Source of the DNA: Roseibium sediminis
GTDB lineage: Bacteria > Pseudomonadota > Alphaproteobacteria > Rhizobiales > Stappiaceae
Direction of reading: 5' to 3'
NCBI RefSeq assembly: GCF_008711325.1
Contig: NZ_VXDB01000003.1
Coordinates: 248,001-312,000, forward strand
DNA length: 64,000 bases
Of this stretch, positions 1 through 10,471 are shown piece by piece; position 1 is the stretch's first letter; every line of letters starts with the position of its first letter. The notes beneath the pieces are model-generated. The model saw only the letters and a list, made by a program, of their open reading frames with translations. It made no database searches and was not told the origin of the DNA. Position numbers and translations under genes: made by a program.

Positions 1-370
1 GCACCTGCGTGGCAAATCCTTGTACGGCAACAATGCTTTCGCGGGCATATCCCTTGCCTCGCGCAGTTTCAACAAACGCATAGCCAAGGTCCGGTTCTTC
101 GAACCCGTCCCGGTCGACAAGCCCGTTCATCCCGACAGATTCACCGCTGGCGATTTCCTCGACAAGCCACAAGCCAAAGCCCTTTTTGGAAAAACTGGGA
201 AGCAGCTTGTCCAGGATATAGGTTTCAGCGTCCTCCAGAATGCGCAAACCCCTATCCCCGATGAAGCGGTGGTAGGCCGGATCGTTCATCAGGCGCAGAT
301 AAAAGGCCGCATCCGCCGGTGTCGGTTCGCGAAACCTCAGCCGGGCGGTTGACTGCGGAGCGGGCTTCAT
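1..370 (-). CDS. GNAT family N-acetyltransferase (RimJ/RimL-like), partial
   Basis: The minus strand is open from an ATG at 370 to the window edge, so only the first 123 codons are present. The translation begins MKPAPQSTARLRFREP and continues with a RimJ/RimL-type pattern: an RLRFRE beta strand, an 'LMNDPAYHRFIGDRG' segment, and 'LGYAFVETARGKGYA', which fits the start of the acetyl-CoA binding motif A (R/Q-x-x-G-x-G/A). Such enzymes acetylate N-terminal or small-molecule amines; the substrate cannot be told from sequence. The start ATG overlaps the nth stop codon (ATGA), so the gene is probably translationally coupled to nth. The C-terminal half lies outside the window. Confidence 0.8.
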   Translation of the reverse strand, partial: MKPAPQSTARLRFREPTPADAAFYLRLMNDPAYHRFIGDRGLRILEDAETYILDKLLPSFSKKGFGLWLVEEIASGESVGMNGLVDRDGFEEPDLGYAFVETARGKGYARESIVAVQGFATQV

Positions 371-1191
371 TCGCAGGTGCCACTTGCCGAGCGCGCCACG
401 AGAGCTGCGGTTTTCACGGCAATTTCGGGAATGGAGTCATATTTCTCCCGCTCCGGGCTCTTGCAGAGATCGTAGATCACACAGCGGCGGCACTCGGGCT
501 TGCGCGCCTTGCAAATATACCGGCCATGCAGGATCAGCCAGTGATGGGCATGAAGCCCGAATTCCGGCGGAACGACTTTCTCAAGCGCTTTTTCAACATC
601 GAGTGGGGTCTTGCCCGGTGCCATGCCAATCCGGTTGGCCAGCCGAAAGAGATGCGTATCGACGGCGATCGTCGGGTGCCCGAAGAAGATATTCAACACC
701 ACATTCGCTGTCTTGCGCCCCACCCCCGGCAGCTTTTCCAGAGCCTCACGGTCTTCCGGAACCTCACCGCCATGATCGCGAATAAGCAACTCGGACAGGA
801 GAATGACGTTTTTCGCCTTGGTCTTGAAAAGGCCGATCGTACGAATTTCCTCGCGCACCCGATCCTCACCGAGGGCGACCATTTTCTGTGGAGTATCAGC
901 GATCTGGAACAGGGTTTTGGTTGCCCTGTTCACGCCAACATCGGTTGCCTGCGCAGAAAGAACGACGGCAACAAGCAGCGTGAAGGCATTCACGTAATCC
1001 AGTTCACCTTCCGGTTCCGGATTATCGGCATGGAACCTTGCAAAGATCTCTGCAGTCTCGGCTTTCGAGTAGCGGGACTTCTTGAGGATCTTGCCCGGAT
1101 TGTCGACAGACGGCGCCTTCTTGCGGGTCTTCGACTTATTTCTGGTCTTTGCAGCTGCGGCAGAGCGCGAAGCGGTCTTTGAATTCACCAT
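367..1191 (-). CDS. nth: Endonuclease III (DNA glycosylase/AP lyase)
   Basis: This base-excision repair enzyme removes oxidised pyrimidines and nicks AP sites. From the ATG at 1191 the protein is 274 residues. The helix-hairpin-helix LPGVGRKTA carries the expected catalytic Lys (K160), and VDTH has the catalytic Asp (D178). The C-terminal [4Fe-4S] cysteines show the exact C-x6-C-x2-C-x5-C spacing (C227, C234, C237, C243). The first 40 residues or so are a Lys/Ser/Ala-rich tail absent from E. coli Nth. The reading frame is open further upstream to 1332, but that would overlap the divergent DUF2244 gene, so the internal ATG is preferred. The downstream GNAT gene overlaps it by four bases. Confidence 0.97.
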   Translation of the reverse strand: MVNSKTASRSAAAAKTRNKSKTRKKAPSVDNPGKILKKSRYSKAETAEIFARFHADNPEPEGELDYVNAFTLLVAVVLSAQATDVGVNRATKTLFQIADTPQKMVALGEDRVREEIRTIGLFKTKAKNVILLSELLIRDHGGEVPEDREALEKLPGVGRKTANVVLNIFFGHPTIAVDTHLFRLANRIGMAPGKTPLDVEKALEKVVPPEFGLHAHHWLILHGRYICKARKPECRRCVIYDLCKSPEREKYDSIPEIAVKTAALVARSASGTCE

Positions 1192-1213
1192 GACCACTCT
1201 ATAATCATGTCCC

Positions 1214-1744
1214 ATGAGCAAGGACAATCCGAAACCAGAGGAAAACACCGCAGAGGCTGCGGACCTGCCGTTTTTTACGGCGGTGCTGACACCACATCGT
1301 TCTCTGGGTCCCAACGGCTTTCTGATCCTCATGGTCTGTCTCGGTGTGGTGAGTTTCGTGGCGGGGGTCCTGTTCCTGATGATCGGGGCCTGGCCGGTCT
1401 TCGGCTTTATCGGTCTGGATGTTTTGCTGATCTATGTCGCGTTTCGTTTGAATTACGCCTCGGCACGGACTTACGAGGAAGTCAGCATATCGAGAACACA
1501 GATCATCATACGCAAGGTTGGACCGGGAAAGCGGAGAGAGCAGTTTGTCTTCAATCCCTTCTGGGTGCGTCTATCGGTCACAAAGCTGGCCGACGAAGGG
1601 GTGACCAACATCTCCCTCTTGAACCGCGAGCAGAAAGTGGAATTGGGAAGCTTCCTGAATCCTGATGATCGTACGAGCTTCGCAACCGCAATCACACGGG
1701 CACTCTCGGCCTCCAAAAGCGGGTATGTACCGACAGCTGGCTAG
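1214..1744 (+). CDS. DUF2244 domain membrane protein
   Basis: This 176-residue protein matches the alphaproteobacterial DUF2244 family. It has an N-terminal 'LTPHRSLGPNGF' motif, two hydrophobic helices (about 37-58 and 62-79), then a cytoplasmic beta-rich tail with 'WVRLSV' and 'LGSFLNPDDR'. The function of the family is unknown. It is divergent from nth with 22 bases between the chosen starts. An in-register ATG lies at 1214; another ATG at 1207 is in a different frame. The distinctive motifs make the family call reasonably firm. Confidence 0.85.
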   Translation: MSKDNPKPEENTAEAADLPFFTAVLTPHRSLGPNGFLILMVCLGVVSFVAGVLFLMIGAWPVFGFIGLDVLLIYVAFRLNYASARTYEEVSISRTQIIIRKVGPGKRREQFVFNPFWVRLSVTKLADEGVTNISLLNREQKVELGSFLNPDDRTSFATAITRALSASKSGYVPTAG

Positions 1745-1759
1745 TCGAAGAAAATGGAC

Positions 1760-1784
1760 CTCTCACGGGCGCATGAGGGTTTTT
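1760..1784 (+). terminator. Probable intrinsic terminator after the DUF2244 gene
   Basis: A six-pair stem (CTCTCA at 1760-1765 with TGAGGG at 1774-1779, one G-T pair) closes an eight-base loop and is followed by five T on the plus strand. It lies 16 bases after the DUF2244 stop and overlaps the last codons of the convergent MFS gene. The stem is short, so confidence is moderate. Confidence 0.5.
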
Positions 1785-2950
1785 CTGGGCTTCACCTTGT
1801 AGGTCACCGCAATCACAACAAGTGCGACGAGCGACGAAATGCTGGCGACATAAAGAACGGTTTTGTAGTTGGCTGCGCTGGCAATGAACCCCATTGAGAC
1901 ACTTCCGATCACGCCGCCGAGGAACAGGCTGTTCATGTACACAGCTGTTGCCCGCCCCGGACGATCTGGCGCAAAGCCTTGAACAAAGGTGATCGCGACG
2001 CCTGCAAAGAGCCCGTAATAAGCCCCCTCCAGAATTGAGACCAGAACGACATGGGTGACGGTTTCGACCTGCGCAAACAAAAGCATACTGCCGCTGGCCA
2101 TCAGAGCAGAGGTCATCAGGACCGGGCGCGGTCCGACTTTTCTGGCAAGCGGTATGGAGGCAAAGATCACCAGGACCTCCATGAAGCATTTAACCGCAAG
2201 TGAAATGCCCGGCGTTGAGGTCGGAAGGCCGGTTTCCTTGACAAAAAACAGCGGCATCGAGGACACGAACAACGAATTGGTTGCGGTGAAGCCGACACAG
2301 GCCAGACCTGCGATCAAGAGCCCGTAATTGATGCTGCCATCATCCAACGGCGTATCGGAGCTTTTCTGCCGGTGAAAATCACCCGGCACCACGAACCATC
2401 CAAGAGCAAGGAAGCCGAAACCGAGGAGAAACGCGACCAAAAATGCGGTCTGAAAGCCTTGTTGGCCGACAATCGTGTAGGAGAGCGCCGGCCCGACCAT
2501 CCACCCGAGTGACACGGACATGCGCACCCAGGCATTGACCCGGGCAATATCAAGGGACCGGGCCTCGGCGAAAAACCGCGCGAAGGTGAAGACGATCCCG
2601 GCTCCCGTGTTGGCGAGGACCATGAAGGGGATCACAAATGTGATCAATCCAAGCAGGCTGGAGACTTGTGTCAGGACAAGCGTGACACTTAAGAGCGCAA
2701 AGCTTGAGACGAGCAGAAGACGGCGAACCCTTGCGCCCTTGTCCAACCTTTCGCCAACCCAGCGATTTGCCAAAAGCGTGAGCGGTAGAAGCAATCCGGT
2801 ATAAAGGCCCACCTGCCACGGTTCGGCACCCAGCCCCTCCACGATGAAAAAGCTCATCAGCGGAATGAGCATGGAAATGCAAAGGCTGTAGGACAGCTGA
2901 AGCAGGCAGATCAGCAACGCCGATCTCGGAAGTCCAGAAAAGTTCAACAT
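1763..2950 (-). CDS. MFS transporter, possibly sugar-efflux (SET) type
   Basis: About 395 residues with roughly twelve hydrophobic segments, typical of the major facilitator superfamily of inner-membrane secondary transporters. Between the second and third helices there is a 'ANRWVGERLDKGARVRR' loop that fits the MFS A-motif region. The overall pattern, and 'SLFLGGVIGSVSMGFIA' near the C terminus, recalls SetA/SetB sugar exporters, but the substrate is an inference. An in-frame ATG exists at 2983, but it falls inside the hairpin that appears to terminate mutS, so the ATG at 2950 (MLNFSGLPRSA) is preferred. The gene is convergent with the DUF2244 gene. Confidence 0.75.
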   Translation of the reverse strand: MLNFSGLPRSALLICLLQLSYSLCISMLIPLMSFFIVEGLGAEPWQVGLYTGLLLPLTLLANRWVGERLDKGARVRRLLLVSSFALLSVTLVLTQVSSLLGLITFVIPFMVLANTGAGIVFTFARFFAEARSLDIARVNAWVRMSVSLGWMVGPALSYTIVGQQGFQTAFLVAFLLGFGFLALGWFVVPGDFHRQKSSDTPLDDGSINYGLLIAGLACVGFTATNSLFVSSMPLFFVKETGLPTSTPGISLAVKCFMEVLVIFASIPLARKVGPRPVLMTSALMASGSMLLFAQVETVTHVVLVSILEGAYYGLFAGVAITFVQGFAPDRPGRATAVYMNSLFLGGVIGSVSMGFIASAANYKTVLYVASISSLVALVVIAVTYKVKPRKTLMRP

Positions 2951-2968
2951 CAAAAGACCTGACAAGAG

Positions 2969-3004
2969 AAAACAGGGCGCCATCGCACTGCTTGTGCGCC
3001 CTGT
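2969..3004 (-). terminator. Probable intrinsic terminator of mutS
   Basis: A perfect nine-base inverted repeat, ACAGGGCGC (2972-2980) and GCGCCCTGT (2996-3004), starts seven bases beyond the mutS stop. Read on the minus strand it is followed by a short T-rich tract. It overlaps the upstream-most possible start of the next gene. Confidence 0.65.
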
Positions 3005-3010
3005 CTTCTG

Positions 3011-5731
3011 TTATCCTTGATCAGGCTTCGCCGATAGGGCCTTCAGGCGATAGAGGCTCTCAAGCGCTTCGCGAGGCGTCATGTCGTCCGGGTTGATGTC
3101 CGACAAGGCTAAACGCAGCTGATCGGGTTGATCAGCTGCGGGCGCCTGTTTCGGTTTAGGAACGGCGGCAAACAGGGGCAATTCATCAATCAGCGCCTGC
3201 GCCGGGGATTGGCGATCCTGTTCTTCCAGTTGGCTCAACACCTGTTTGGAACGTTCGACAACGCTTCCCGGAAGTCCGGCCAGCTTGGCAACCTGAATAC
3301 CATAGGAGCGGTCAGCGGCGCCCGGCACGATCTCGTGCAGGAAAATGACCTCGCCATCCCATTCTTTCACTGACACTGTCGCATTCGACAGTCGGTCCAG
3401 CTTCTGGGAGAGCGCCGTCAGCTCATGATAATGGGTTGCGAACAGGGCCCGCGACTTGTTGACTTCATGCAGGTGTTCAATCGTTGCCCAGGCAATCGAC
3501 AAGCCGTCGAAAGTGGCCGTCCCGCGACCAATTTCATCCAGAATGACCAGCGAACGATCGCCTGCCTGATTGAGGATCGCGGCTGTTTCCACCATCTCCA
3601 CCATGAAGGTCGAGCGCCCGCGTGCAAGATCGTCCGCCGCGCCGACACGTGAAAACAGGCGGTCGACAATGCCGATATGGGCATGGTTTGCAGGAACGAA
3701 GGCACCCATTTGTGCGAGGACGGCGATCAGGGCATTCTGGCGCAGGAACGTGGACTTACCGGCCATGTTCGGGCCCGTAATCAGCCAGATGCAGCCGGTA
3801 TCGCCCTTCTCGACGGGGCCAAGGTCTGCGTCATTGGCAACGAAACTGTCTCCGCCCGAATGTCTGAGCGCTCGTTCCACGACAGGGTGGCGCCCGCCCT
3901 TGATGTCGAAAGCACGGCTCTCATCGATCAGGGGCCGGGTGTAATTTTCTTCCTGCGCCAGTTTGGCGAGGGCAGCCGAAACATCAAGGATCGATAGTCC
4001 GTGCGCCGCCGCCTTGATGGCGTTGCCAGCGGAAATGATCTGGTCCGCAAGCCGGTCGAAAATTTCCAGCTCGATGGCCATCGCCCGTTCGCCTGCACTC
4101 GCAATGCGGGATTCCAGATCAGCGAGTTCCGTTGTGGTGAAGCGCATCGCGCCGGCCATTGTCTGGCGGTGAATGAAGCGGCTCGGGTCGTCCTTGAGCT
4201 TGTCAGCCTGAGCCGTCGGCGTTTCGATGAACCAGCCGAGCACATTGTTGTGCTTGATCTTCAGGGAGCGCAGGCCGAGCTCCTCGGCATACTCCGCCTG
4301 AAGGCGGGCTATCACCTTTCGGCTTTCATCGCGAAGGGCTCTCAGTTCATCAAGGTCCGGGTTGTAGCCGGCAGCCAAAAATCCACCGTCCCGCTTGAGA
4401 AGAGGCGGATCTTCCTTGATCGCGGAAGAGAGCTCACTCCCCAGTTGGTGTGGGGCCTGTTCCAGACTTGATCGTGCCTCGGCAAGTTCGTGCGGAACGT
4501 CACCGGCCTGACCGGTCATGTCGAGGATGGTTTTGGCGGCCTGCAGGCCTTGGGCTATCGACAGGATGTCTCGGGGGCCGCCCCGCTGAAGCGCGATGCG
4601 CGACAGGGCGCGGGCCATGTCCGGCGCGCCTTTCAGGGTCTGTCGCAACTGCTCACGCATCAATTCGTGCGTGAGGAAGAAATCGACGGAATCATGCCGT
4701 TGCCCGATGGTTTTCGGGCAAACAAGGGGGCCTGCAAGACGGCTGGCAAGAAGGCGCGCGCCTCCACCCGTCACCGTGCGATCAATGGTGGTCAGCAAAC
4801 TGCCCTGCTTTTCACCAGACAAGGTCCGGGCCAATTCCAGATTGGCGCGAGTGGCAGGATCGATGAGCATGCGCCCGCTTCCTGCCTCACGCGTTGGCGG
4901 GTCAAGCGGTGGGCGCTCACCGAGCTGGGTCTTCTCGATATAGGCCAGAACGCCGGAGGCAGCTGTCAGCTCCGCGCGTGAAAAGGTGCCAAACCCGTCG
5001 AGTGTCTTCACGCCGAAATAGTGGGAAAGCCGATCAGATGCGGTTGCACCATCAAAAAAGGCGCGGGGCACCGGCGACAAGGAGCCACCGGATTGTTCGG
5101 CAATGATCCGGATCTCGGCTTCCTGCAAGAGATTGTCCGCAAGGATCAACTCACGCGGTGCGATCTGGGCAAGATCGGCGGCAAGGCGCGAATGGTCTGT
5201 TTCCGAGACCTGAAAGCTTCCGGTCGACATGTCGATCCAGGCAAGGCCATAGACCGCATCCCCATCCAGTGATCCTGTGCGCACGCGGGCAAGCGCGGCA
5301 AGGAAGTTGTTGGAACCTGCATCTAGCAGTCGGTCTTCGGTGAGGGTTCCCGGAGTGACAAGCCGCACGACATCGCGGCGAACCACGGACTTCGATCCGC
5401 GTTTCTTCGCCTCTGCCGGATCCTCGGTCTGTTCGCAAACCGAAACCCTGTGACCCAACGAGATCAGTTTTTGCAGATAATCGTCGGCTGCATGAACCGG
5501 CACGCCGCACATCGGGATATCTTCTCCCTGATGCTTGCCGCGCTTGGTCAGCGTGATGCCCAGCGCTCGAGAGGCCACTTCTGCATCTTCGAAGAACAGT
5601 TCGTAAAAGTCCCCCATCCGATAGAACAGCAGGCTGTCCGGATTGGCGGTCTTGATTTCGATATACTGGGCCATCATCGGCGTGACTTTGGTGTCTGCCG
5701 GGGCGGGATTTGTAGCGCTAGCCTGTGACAT
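3011..5731 (-). CDS. mutS: DNA mismatch repair protein MutS
   Basis: A 906-residue full-length MutS, the mismatch-recognition ATPase. The N-terminal mismatch-binding domain has the signature '[12 protein letters not shown]', including the Phe-x-Glu pair (F42, E44) that contacts the mispaired base. The ABC-type ATPase domain contains the Walker A motif GPNMAGKST (about 653-661), a Walker B segment '[16 protein letters not shown]' and the 'ATHYHEL' His switch. The C-terminal '[16 protein letters not shown]' is the usual dimer/tetramer tail. It is divergent from maeB with 131 bases between them. Nothing appears truncated. Confidence 0.99.
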   Translation of the reverse strand: MSQASATNPAPADTKVTPMMAQYIEIKTANPDSLLFYRMGDFYELFFEDAEVASRALGITLTKRGKHQGEDIPMCGVPVHAADDYLQKLISLGHRVSVCEQTEDPAEAKKRGSKSVVRRDVVRLVTPGTLTEDRLLDAGSNNFLAALARVRTGSLDGDAVYGLAWIDMSTGSFQVSETDHSRLAADLAQIAPRELILADNLLQEAEIRIIAEQSGGSLSPVPRAFFDGATASDRLSHYFGVKTLDGFGTFSRAELTAASGVLAYIEKTQLGERPPLDPPTREAGSGRMLIDPATRANLELARTLSGEKQGSLLTTIDRTVTGGGARLLASRLAGPLVCPKTIGQRHDSVDFFLTHELMREQLRQTLKGAPDMARALSRIALQRGGPRDILSIAQGLQAAKTILDMTGQAGDVPHELAEARSSLEQAPHQLGSELSSAIKEDPPLLKRDGGFLAAGYNPDLDELRALRDESRKVIARLQAEYAEELGLRSLKIKHNNVLGWFIETPTAQADKLKDDPSRFIHRQTMAGAMRFTTTELADLESRIASAGERAMAIELEIFDRLADQIISAGNAIKAAAHGLSILDVSAALAKLAQEENYTRPLIDESRAFDIKGGRHPVVERALRHSGGDSFVANDADLGPVEKGDTGCIWLITGPNMAGKSTFLRQNALIAVLAQMGAFVPANHAHIGIVDRLFSRVGAADDLARGRSTFMVEMVETAAILNQAGDRSLVILDEIGRGTATFDGLSIAWATIEHLHEVNKSRALFATHYHELTALSQKLDRLSNATVSVKEWDGEVIFLHEIVPGAADRSYGIQVAKLAGLPGSVVERSKQVLSQLEEQDRQSPAQALIDELPLFAAVPKPKQAPAADQPDQLRLALSDINPDDMTPREALESLYRLKALSAKPDQG

Positions 5732-5862
5732 GGGGCGAACCTAGCAAACAGCGACGTCGCTTTCATATTCGCGATGCAATATCACGGCTTGAGTGGGCAA
5801 TTTTCAGGGGATAAGGTCTGTGTCCCTTCGCAAATAATGGCAAGCAAGGAAACGCTGCATAA

Positions 5863-8142
5863 ATGGCCTCCAAGGACACCAAGAAAACCGCCGTCAGCTT
5901 CACTGATCAGGAAGCGCTGAATTTCCACCAGGACGGACGACCGGGTAAGCTGGAAATCACCCCGACCAAACCCATGGCCACGCAGCGAGACCTGTCGCTT
6001 GCCTATTCTCCCGGCGTTGCGGTGCCCGTGCGGGCCATCGCGGAAGACCCGAGCCGCGCCTTTGACTACACGACACGCGGCAACCTCGTTGCGGTGATTT
6101 CAAACGGCACAGCCATTCTGGGTCTTGGCAATCTCGGCGCGCTTGCCTCCAAGCCGGTGATGGAAGGCAAGTCCGTTCTCTTCAAGCGCTTTGCTGATGT
6201 CGACTCCATCGATCTTGAAGTCGATACGGAAGAAGTCGAGGAGTTCATCAATTCCGTACGGTATCTCGGACCATCCTTCGGCGGGATCAATCTGGAGGAC
6301 ATCAAGGCACCGGACTGCTTCATTATCGAGCAACGTCTGCGCGAACTGATGGACATTCCGGTTTTCCATGACGACCAGCATGGCACCGCGATCATTGCCG
6401 CAGCCGGATTGATCAACGCGCTGCACCTGACTGGCCGCGACATGGCAACGACCAAAATCGTCTGCAACGGCGCAGGGGCCGCAGGTATCGCGTGTATCGA
6501 GCTGGTCAAGGCCATGGGCGTTCCCCACCAGAACGTGACCCTGTGTGACACCAAGGGTGTTATCTACAAGGGGCGTGCCGAAGGCATGAACCAGTGGAAG
6601 TCCGCCCATGCTATTGAGACAGACGCCCGGTCACTCTACGATGCTCTGAAAGGTGCCGATGTCTTTTTCGGTGTGTCGGTGAAAGGCGCCCTCACGCCGG
6701 ACATGCTTCGTGCGATGGCCCCCAATCCCATCATTTTCGCGATGGCCAATCCGGACCCGGAGATTACTCCGGAAGAGGCAGCTGAAGTTCGCGATGATGC
6801 CATTGTGGCAACGGGCCGTTCTGACTATCCCAATCAGGTCAACAACGTCCTTGGTTTCCCCTATATTTTCCGTGGGGCACTGGATGTTCGGGCCACCACG
6901 ATCAATGAAGCAATGAAGGTTGCCTGCGCGGAGGCGCTCGCCAAGCTTGCTCGTGAGGAAGTGCCGGATGAAGTGGCGGCCGCCTATCGGGGAACCCGTC
7001 CGAAATTCGGGCCGGAATACATCATTCCCGTACCCTTCGATCCACGTCTGATCCATGCAATTCCACCGGCAGTGGCTCAAGCCGCAATGGACAGCGGTGT
7101 TGCCCAGCGCCCGATCGTCGACATGGACCAGTATCGCCATGAACTGTCGGCGCGACGCGATCCGGTCGCCGGCACCCTGCAGCGCATCTTCTCCAAGGTT
7201 CGCCAGCAGCCCAAGCGTGTTGTGTTTGCCGAAGGTGAGGAAGAGCCGGTCATCCGTGCAGCTGCAAGCTTCGTCAACCAGAGCCTTGGTGAAGCAATCC
7301 TGATTGGCCGTGAGGATGAAGTCCGTGCGGTTGCCCAGCAGGCCGGTGTGGACATTGATCGTCCGGGGATCAGAGTTCAAAACGCCCGCCTTGCCGATCG
7401 CGGCAAGGATTATGCGGCCTACCTTTATGGTCGCCTGCAGCGCAAGGGCTACCTGCTGCGCGATTGCCAGCGCATGGTCAACAATGATCGTAACTACTGG
7501 GCTGCGATCATGGTTGCACGGGGCGATGCCGATGCCATGGTGACGGGTCTGACCCGAAACTATTCCGTTGCACTTGATACGGTTCGCGCCTGTCTGGACG
7601 TGAAACCTGGGCACCGGATGATCGGGGTTTCACTGGCGCTTGCCCGTGGCCGGACCGTTCTCATCGCTGATACCGCCGTGATTGACATGCCGACAGCGGA
7701 AGAACTGGCGGATATTGCAGAAGAGGCAGCTCACGTTGCCCGTCGTCTGGGTTACGAACCGCGTGTTGCCATGCTGGCCTATTCCACATTCGGTCATCCA
7801 CGCGGCGAGCGTTCGGAAAAGGTACAGGAAGCTGTCCGCATTCTGGATCGTCGCCGTGTCGATTTCGAATATGACGGCGAAATGGCTGCTGATGTTGCGC
7901 TGAACATGGACAAGATGTCGGTCTATCCGTTCTGTCGTCTGTCCGGCCCGGCCAACGTTCTGGTGATGCCGGCCTTCCACTCAGCATCCATCTCCACCAA
8001 GATGCTGCAGGAACTCGGCGGATCGACGGTCATCGGCCCACTGCTTGTCGGTCTCGACAAGCCGGTACAGATCATTCCCATGGGAGCGAAGGACAGCGAT
8101 ATCGTCAACATGGCGGCGATTGCTGCCTACAACGTGACCTGA
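5863..8142 (+). CDS. maeB: NADP-dependent malic enzyme with C-terminal phosphotransacetylase-like domain
   Basis: A 759-residue MaeB/Tme-type malic enzyme that oxidatively decarboxylates malate to pyruvate. The N-terminal malic domain carries 'AYSPGVAVP' (48-56) and the metal-binding 'DDQHGTAII'. The Rossmann domain has 'VCNGAGAAGIACIEL'. From about residue 430 the protein continues as a phosphate acetyl/butyryltransferase-like domain ('RVVFAEGEEEPVIRAA', 'MVTGLTRNYS'), which in this family is thought to be regulatory rather than catalytic. That fusion is standard in alphaproteobacteria. The NADP preference follows from the family and is not visible in the sequence. Confidence 0.97.
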   Translation: MASKDTKKTAVSFTDQEALNFHQDGRPGKLEITPTKPMATQRDLSLAYSPGVAVPVRAIAEDPSRAFDYTTRGNLVAVISNGTAILGLGNLGALASKPVMEGKSVLFKRFADVDSIDLEVDTEEVEEFINSVRYLGPSFGGINLEDIKAPDCFIIEQRLRELMDIPVFHDDQHGTAIIAAAGLINALHLTGRDMATTKIVCNGAGAAGIACIELVKAMGVPHQNVTLCDTKGVIYKGRAEGMNQWKSAHAIETDARSLYDALKGADVFFGVSVKGALTPDMLRAMAPNPIIFAMANPDPEITPEEAAEVRDDAIVATGRSDYPNQVNNVLGFPYIFRGALDVRATTINEAMKVACAEALAKLAREEVPDEVAAAYRGTRPKFGPEYIIPVPFDPRLIHAIPPAVAQAAMDSGVAQRPIVDMDQYRHELSARRDPVAGTLQRIFSKVRQQPKRVVFAEGEEEPVIRAAASFVNQSLGEAILIGREDEVRAVAQQAGVDIDRPGIRVQNARLADRGKDYAAYLYGRLQRKGYLLRDCQRMVNNDRNYWAAIMVARGDADAMVTGLTRNYSVALDTVRACLDVKPGHRMIGVSLALARGRTVLIADTAVIDMPTAEELADIAEEAAHVARRLGYEPRVAMLAYSTFGHPRGERSEKVQEAVRILDRRRVDFEYDGEMAADVALNMDKMSVYPFCRLSGPANVLVMPAFHSASISTKMLQELGGSTVIGPLLVGLDKPVQIIPMGAKDSDIVNMAAIAAYNVT

Positions 8143-8149
8143 GAACTGC

Positions 8150-8527
8150 ATGATTGCGCGGCTGCGGCGCTGGGCAAGGCTTCTTCTGAAGAAGGCTGTG
8201 CTTGTCTGGCTCGCAGCCCGCGACAATCGGGTGCCATGGCTCGTCAGGGCGCTTGCGGCGATCGTTGCCATTTATGCCCTGTCACCGATTGATCTGATCC
8301 CCGACTTCATTCCCGTCTTTGGCCTTCTGGATGATCTTCTGCTCGTACCGTTGGGCGTATGGCTGGTCATCCGTTGTTTGCCGCCCGGTCTTCTGGCGGA
8401 ACTGGAAGAAAAGGCCGAATTGCAATCTGTCGAAATGGACCGTCGGACGGGTTTTCTGCTGATAGCGGCCACATGGCTTTTGGCGGCGCTGGTCACCGGC
8501 TGGATTGTTTGGGCGATTGTCTGCTAA
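8150..8527 (+). CDS. DUF1232 (YkvA-type) membrane protein
   Basis: A 125-residue protein starting seven bases after maeB, so it is likely co-transcribed. It contains the hallmark DUF1232 motif 'YALSPIDLIPDFIPVFG' (about 42-58), in which a hydrophobic helix runs into a conserved SPIDLIPD turn, and a second transmembrane helix at the C terminus (about 103-123). The function of the family is unknown. Confidence 0.88.
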   Translation: MIARLRRWARLLLKKAVLVWLAARDNRVPWLVRALAAIVAIYALSPIDLIPDFIPVFGLLDDLLLVPLGVWLVIRCLPPGLLAELEEKAELQSVEMDRRTGFLLIAATWLLAALVTGWIVWAIVC

Positions 8528-8562
8528 GACCGGACATGATGACAAGAACCTGAGGCGAGGAC

Positions 8563-9213
8563 ATGAAAGTCAAGATCTGCGGCCTTTCGACGGAAGCGAC
8601 CATGGAAGCTGCGCTGGACGCGGGTGCAGACATGATCGGCCTCATGTTCTTTCCCAAGAGCCCGCGTCATGTCACGCTGTCTCAGGCGTGCAAGCTCGCG
8701 GACATGGCACGCGGCAGGGCGGAAATCGTGGCCGTGACCGTCAATATGGATCTCGACGGCCTTTCGCGCATTCGCGAGTTGGTCGGTCCCGACATCGTCC
8801 AGTTTCATGGTTCCGAGCCGCCCGAAGCCTGCGCTGCCGTGAAGGTCATGCATGGCGTGAAGGTCATGAAAGCGGTTGCCGTTTCTGAACGGGCAGATCT
8901 GGAACAGGCGCAGTTCTACTCTATAGTTGCTGACTGGATCCTGTTTGACGCCAAGCCGCCCAAAGGATCGGAATTGCCGGGCGGCAATGGGGTGTCCTAT
9001 GACTGGAGCCTGTTGAAAGACCTTGACCTTGCGAAGCCCTTCATGCTTTCGGGAGGTCTGAACCCGGAAAACGTCGTGGAAGCCATACGGCAAAGCGGGA
9101 CAAGGGCGCTGGATGTCTCCTCCGGGGTGGAGAGGGAGCCTGGCGTCAAGGACGAGACATTAATCAGGGCATTCCTGGCAGCGGCCAAGGGTGCGAATGT
9201 ATCAGGGAGTTAG
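8563..9213 (+). CDS. trpF: Phosphoribosylanthranilate isomerase
   Basis: A 216-residue TIM barrel catalysing the Amadori rearrangement of N-(5-phosphoribosyl)anthranilate to CdRP in tryptophan synthesis. The N terminus 'MKVKICGLST' holds the catalytic Cys (C6). 'VQFHGSEPPE' and the phosphate-binding 'LSGGLNPENV' are in their expected places, as is 'ALDVSSGVE' near the end. It is the first gene of the trpF-trpB pair, and the stop TAG falls directly before the trpB start region. Confidence 0.98.
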   Translation: MKVKICGLSTEATMEAALDAGADMIGLMFFPKSPRHVTLSQACKLADMARGRAEIVAVTVNMDLDGLSRIRELVGPDIVQFHGSEPPEACAAVKVMHGVKVMKAVAVSERADLEQAQFYSIVADWILFDAKPPKGSELPGGNGVSYDWSLLKDLDLAKPFMLSGGLNPENVVEAIRQSGTRALDVSSGVEREPGVKDETLIRAFLAAAKGANVSGS

Positions 9214-9219
9214 GTGGCA

Positions 9220-10434
9220 ATGACCACGATGGCAAACAGCATCCGGACCGGTCCGGACGAACGGGGTCATTTCGGCATATTCGGCGGACGTTATGTTGCC
9301 GAAACGCTGATGCCGCTTATTCTGGATCTGGAGCAGGCCTACAAGGATGCCAAGAATGATCCGGCCTTTGCGGCGGAAGTCGAAAACCTGAACACCCACT
9401 ATACGGGACGTCCCTCGCCGCTCTATTTCGCAGAGCGCCTGACGGAACATCTCGGCGGTGCGAAGATCTATTTCAAGCGCGACGAGCTGAACCACACCGG
9501 TTCGCACAAGATCAACAACTGCATCGGTCAGATCCTGCTCGCCAAGCGCATGGGCAAGACACGCATCATTGCTGAAACCGGTGCCGGACAGCACGGTGTG
9601 GCAACGGCCACGGTCTGTGCCCGCTTCGGTCTACCCTGCGTCGTCTATATGGGTGCGACGGATGTCGAGCGTCAAAAGCCGAACGTCTTCCGCATGAAGC
9701 TTCTGGGCGCGGAGATCGTTCCTGTTACAGCTGGCGCCGGCACTCTCAAGGACGCCATGAACGAGGCGTTGCGCGACTGGGTGACCAATGTCGACAACAC
9801 CTATTACCTGATTGGCACGGCGGCTGGTCCGCATCCCTATCCCGAGCTGGTCCGCGACTTCCAGTCTGTGATTGGCAAGGAATTGCGGGAGCAGATCATG
9901 GCCGCCGAAGGCCGCCTGCCGGATGCCATTGTGGCCGCTGTGGGCGGCGGGTCCAACGCCATTGGCATGTTCCACCCGTTCCTCGATGACAAGGACGTCC
10001 AGATCGTCGGTGTAGAAGCCGGTGGCCGGGGACTTCAAGGCGAAGAGCACTGCGCTTCCCTGACAGCCGGAAAGCCGGGCGTTCTGCATGGCAACCGCAC
10101 ATACCTGCTTCAGGACGATGACGGCCAGATCCTCGAAGGTCATTCCATTTCCGCCGGTCTCGACTATCCGGGCATTGGGCCGGAACACTCTTGGCTGAAG
10201 GAAATCGGCCGCGTGAATTATGTGCCGATCATGGACGACGAGGCGCTGAACGCGTTCCAGATGCTGACCCGCGTCGAAGGTATCATTCCTGCTCTCGAGC
10301 CCTCCCATGCTCTGGCTCATGTCATCAAGATGGCTCCGACCATGGACAAGGACCAGATCATCGTCATGAACCTTTGTGGGCGCGGCGACAAGGACGTCTT
10401 CACGGTAGGCGGAATGCTCGGTTTCGATCTCTGA
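9220..10434 (+). CDS. trpB: Tryptophan synthase beta subunit
   Basis: The PLP enzyme that joins indole and serine to give tryptophan. It has the PLP-lysine motif '[10 protein letters not shown]' (K97 from this start), the monovalent-cation/indole region '[10 protein letters not shown]' with its catalytic Glu, and the phosphate-binding 'GGGSNA'. The frame is also open from a GTG at 9214, which gives 406 residues. The ATG at 9220 is preferred because GGGAG lies ten bases before it, whereas the GTG would be only four bases from that motif. trpF ends at 9213, so the two genes are very probably coupled. A terminator follows. Confidence 0.98.
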   Translation: MTTMANSIRTGPDERGHFGIFGGRYVAETLMPLILDLEQAYKDAKNDPAFAAEVENLNTHYTGRPSPLYFAERLTEHLGGAKIYFKRDELNHTGSHKINNCIGQILLAKRMGKTRIIAETGAGQHGVATATVCARFGLPCVVYMGATDVERQKPNVFRMKLLGAEIVPVTAGAGTLKDAMNEALRDWVTNVDNTYYLIGTAAGPHPYPELVRDFQSVIGKELREQIMAAEGRLPDAIVAAVGGGSNAIGMFHPFLDDKDVQIVGVEAGGRGLQGEEHCASLTAGKPGVLHGNRTYLLQDDDGQILEGHSISAGLDYPGIGPEHSWLKEIGRVNYVPIMDDEALNAFQMLTRVEGIIPALEPSHALAHVIKMAPTMDKDQIIVMNLCGRGDKDVFTVGGMLGFDL

Positions 10435-10471
10435 TCCTGATCGAAGTAAGTCTTGCAGAAAGTCTTGGAAG

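Noticed and set aside
8528..8562. Tryptophan attenuator before trpF
   Set aside because: The gap is only 35 bases and contains no Trp-codon leader peptide or alternative hairpins.
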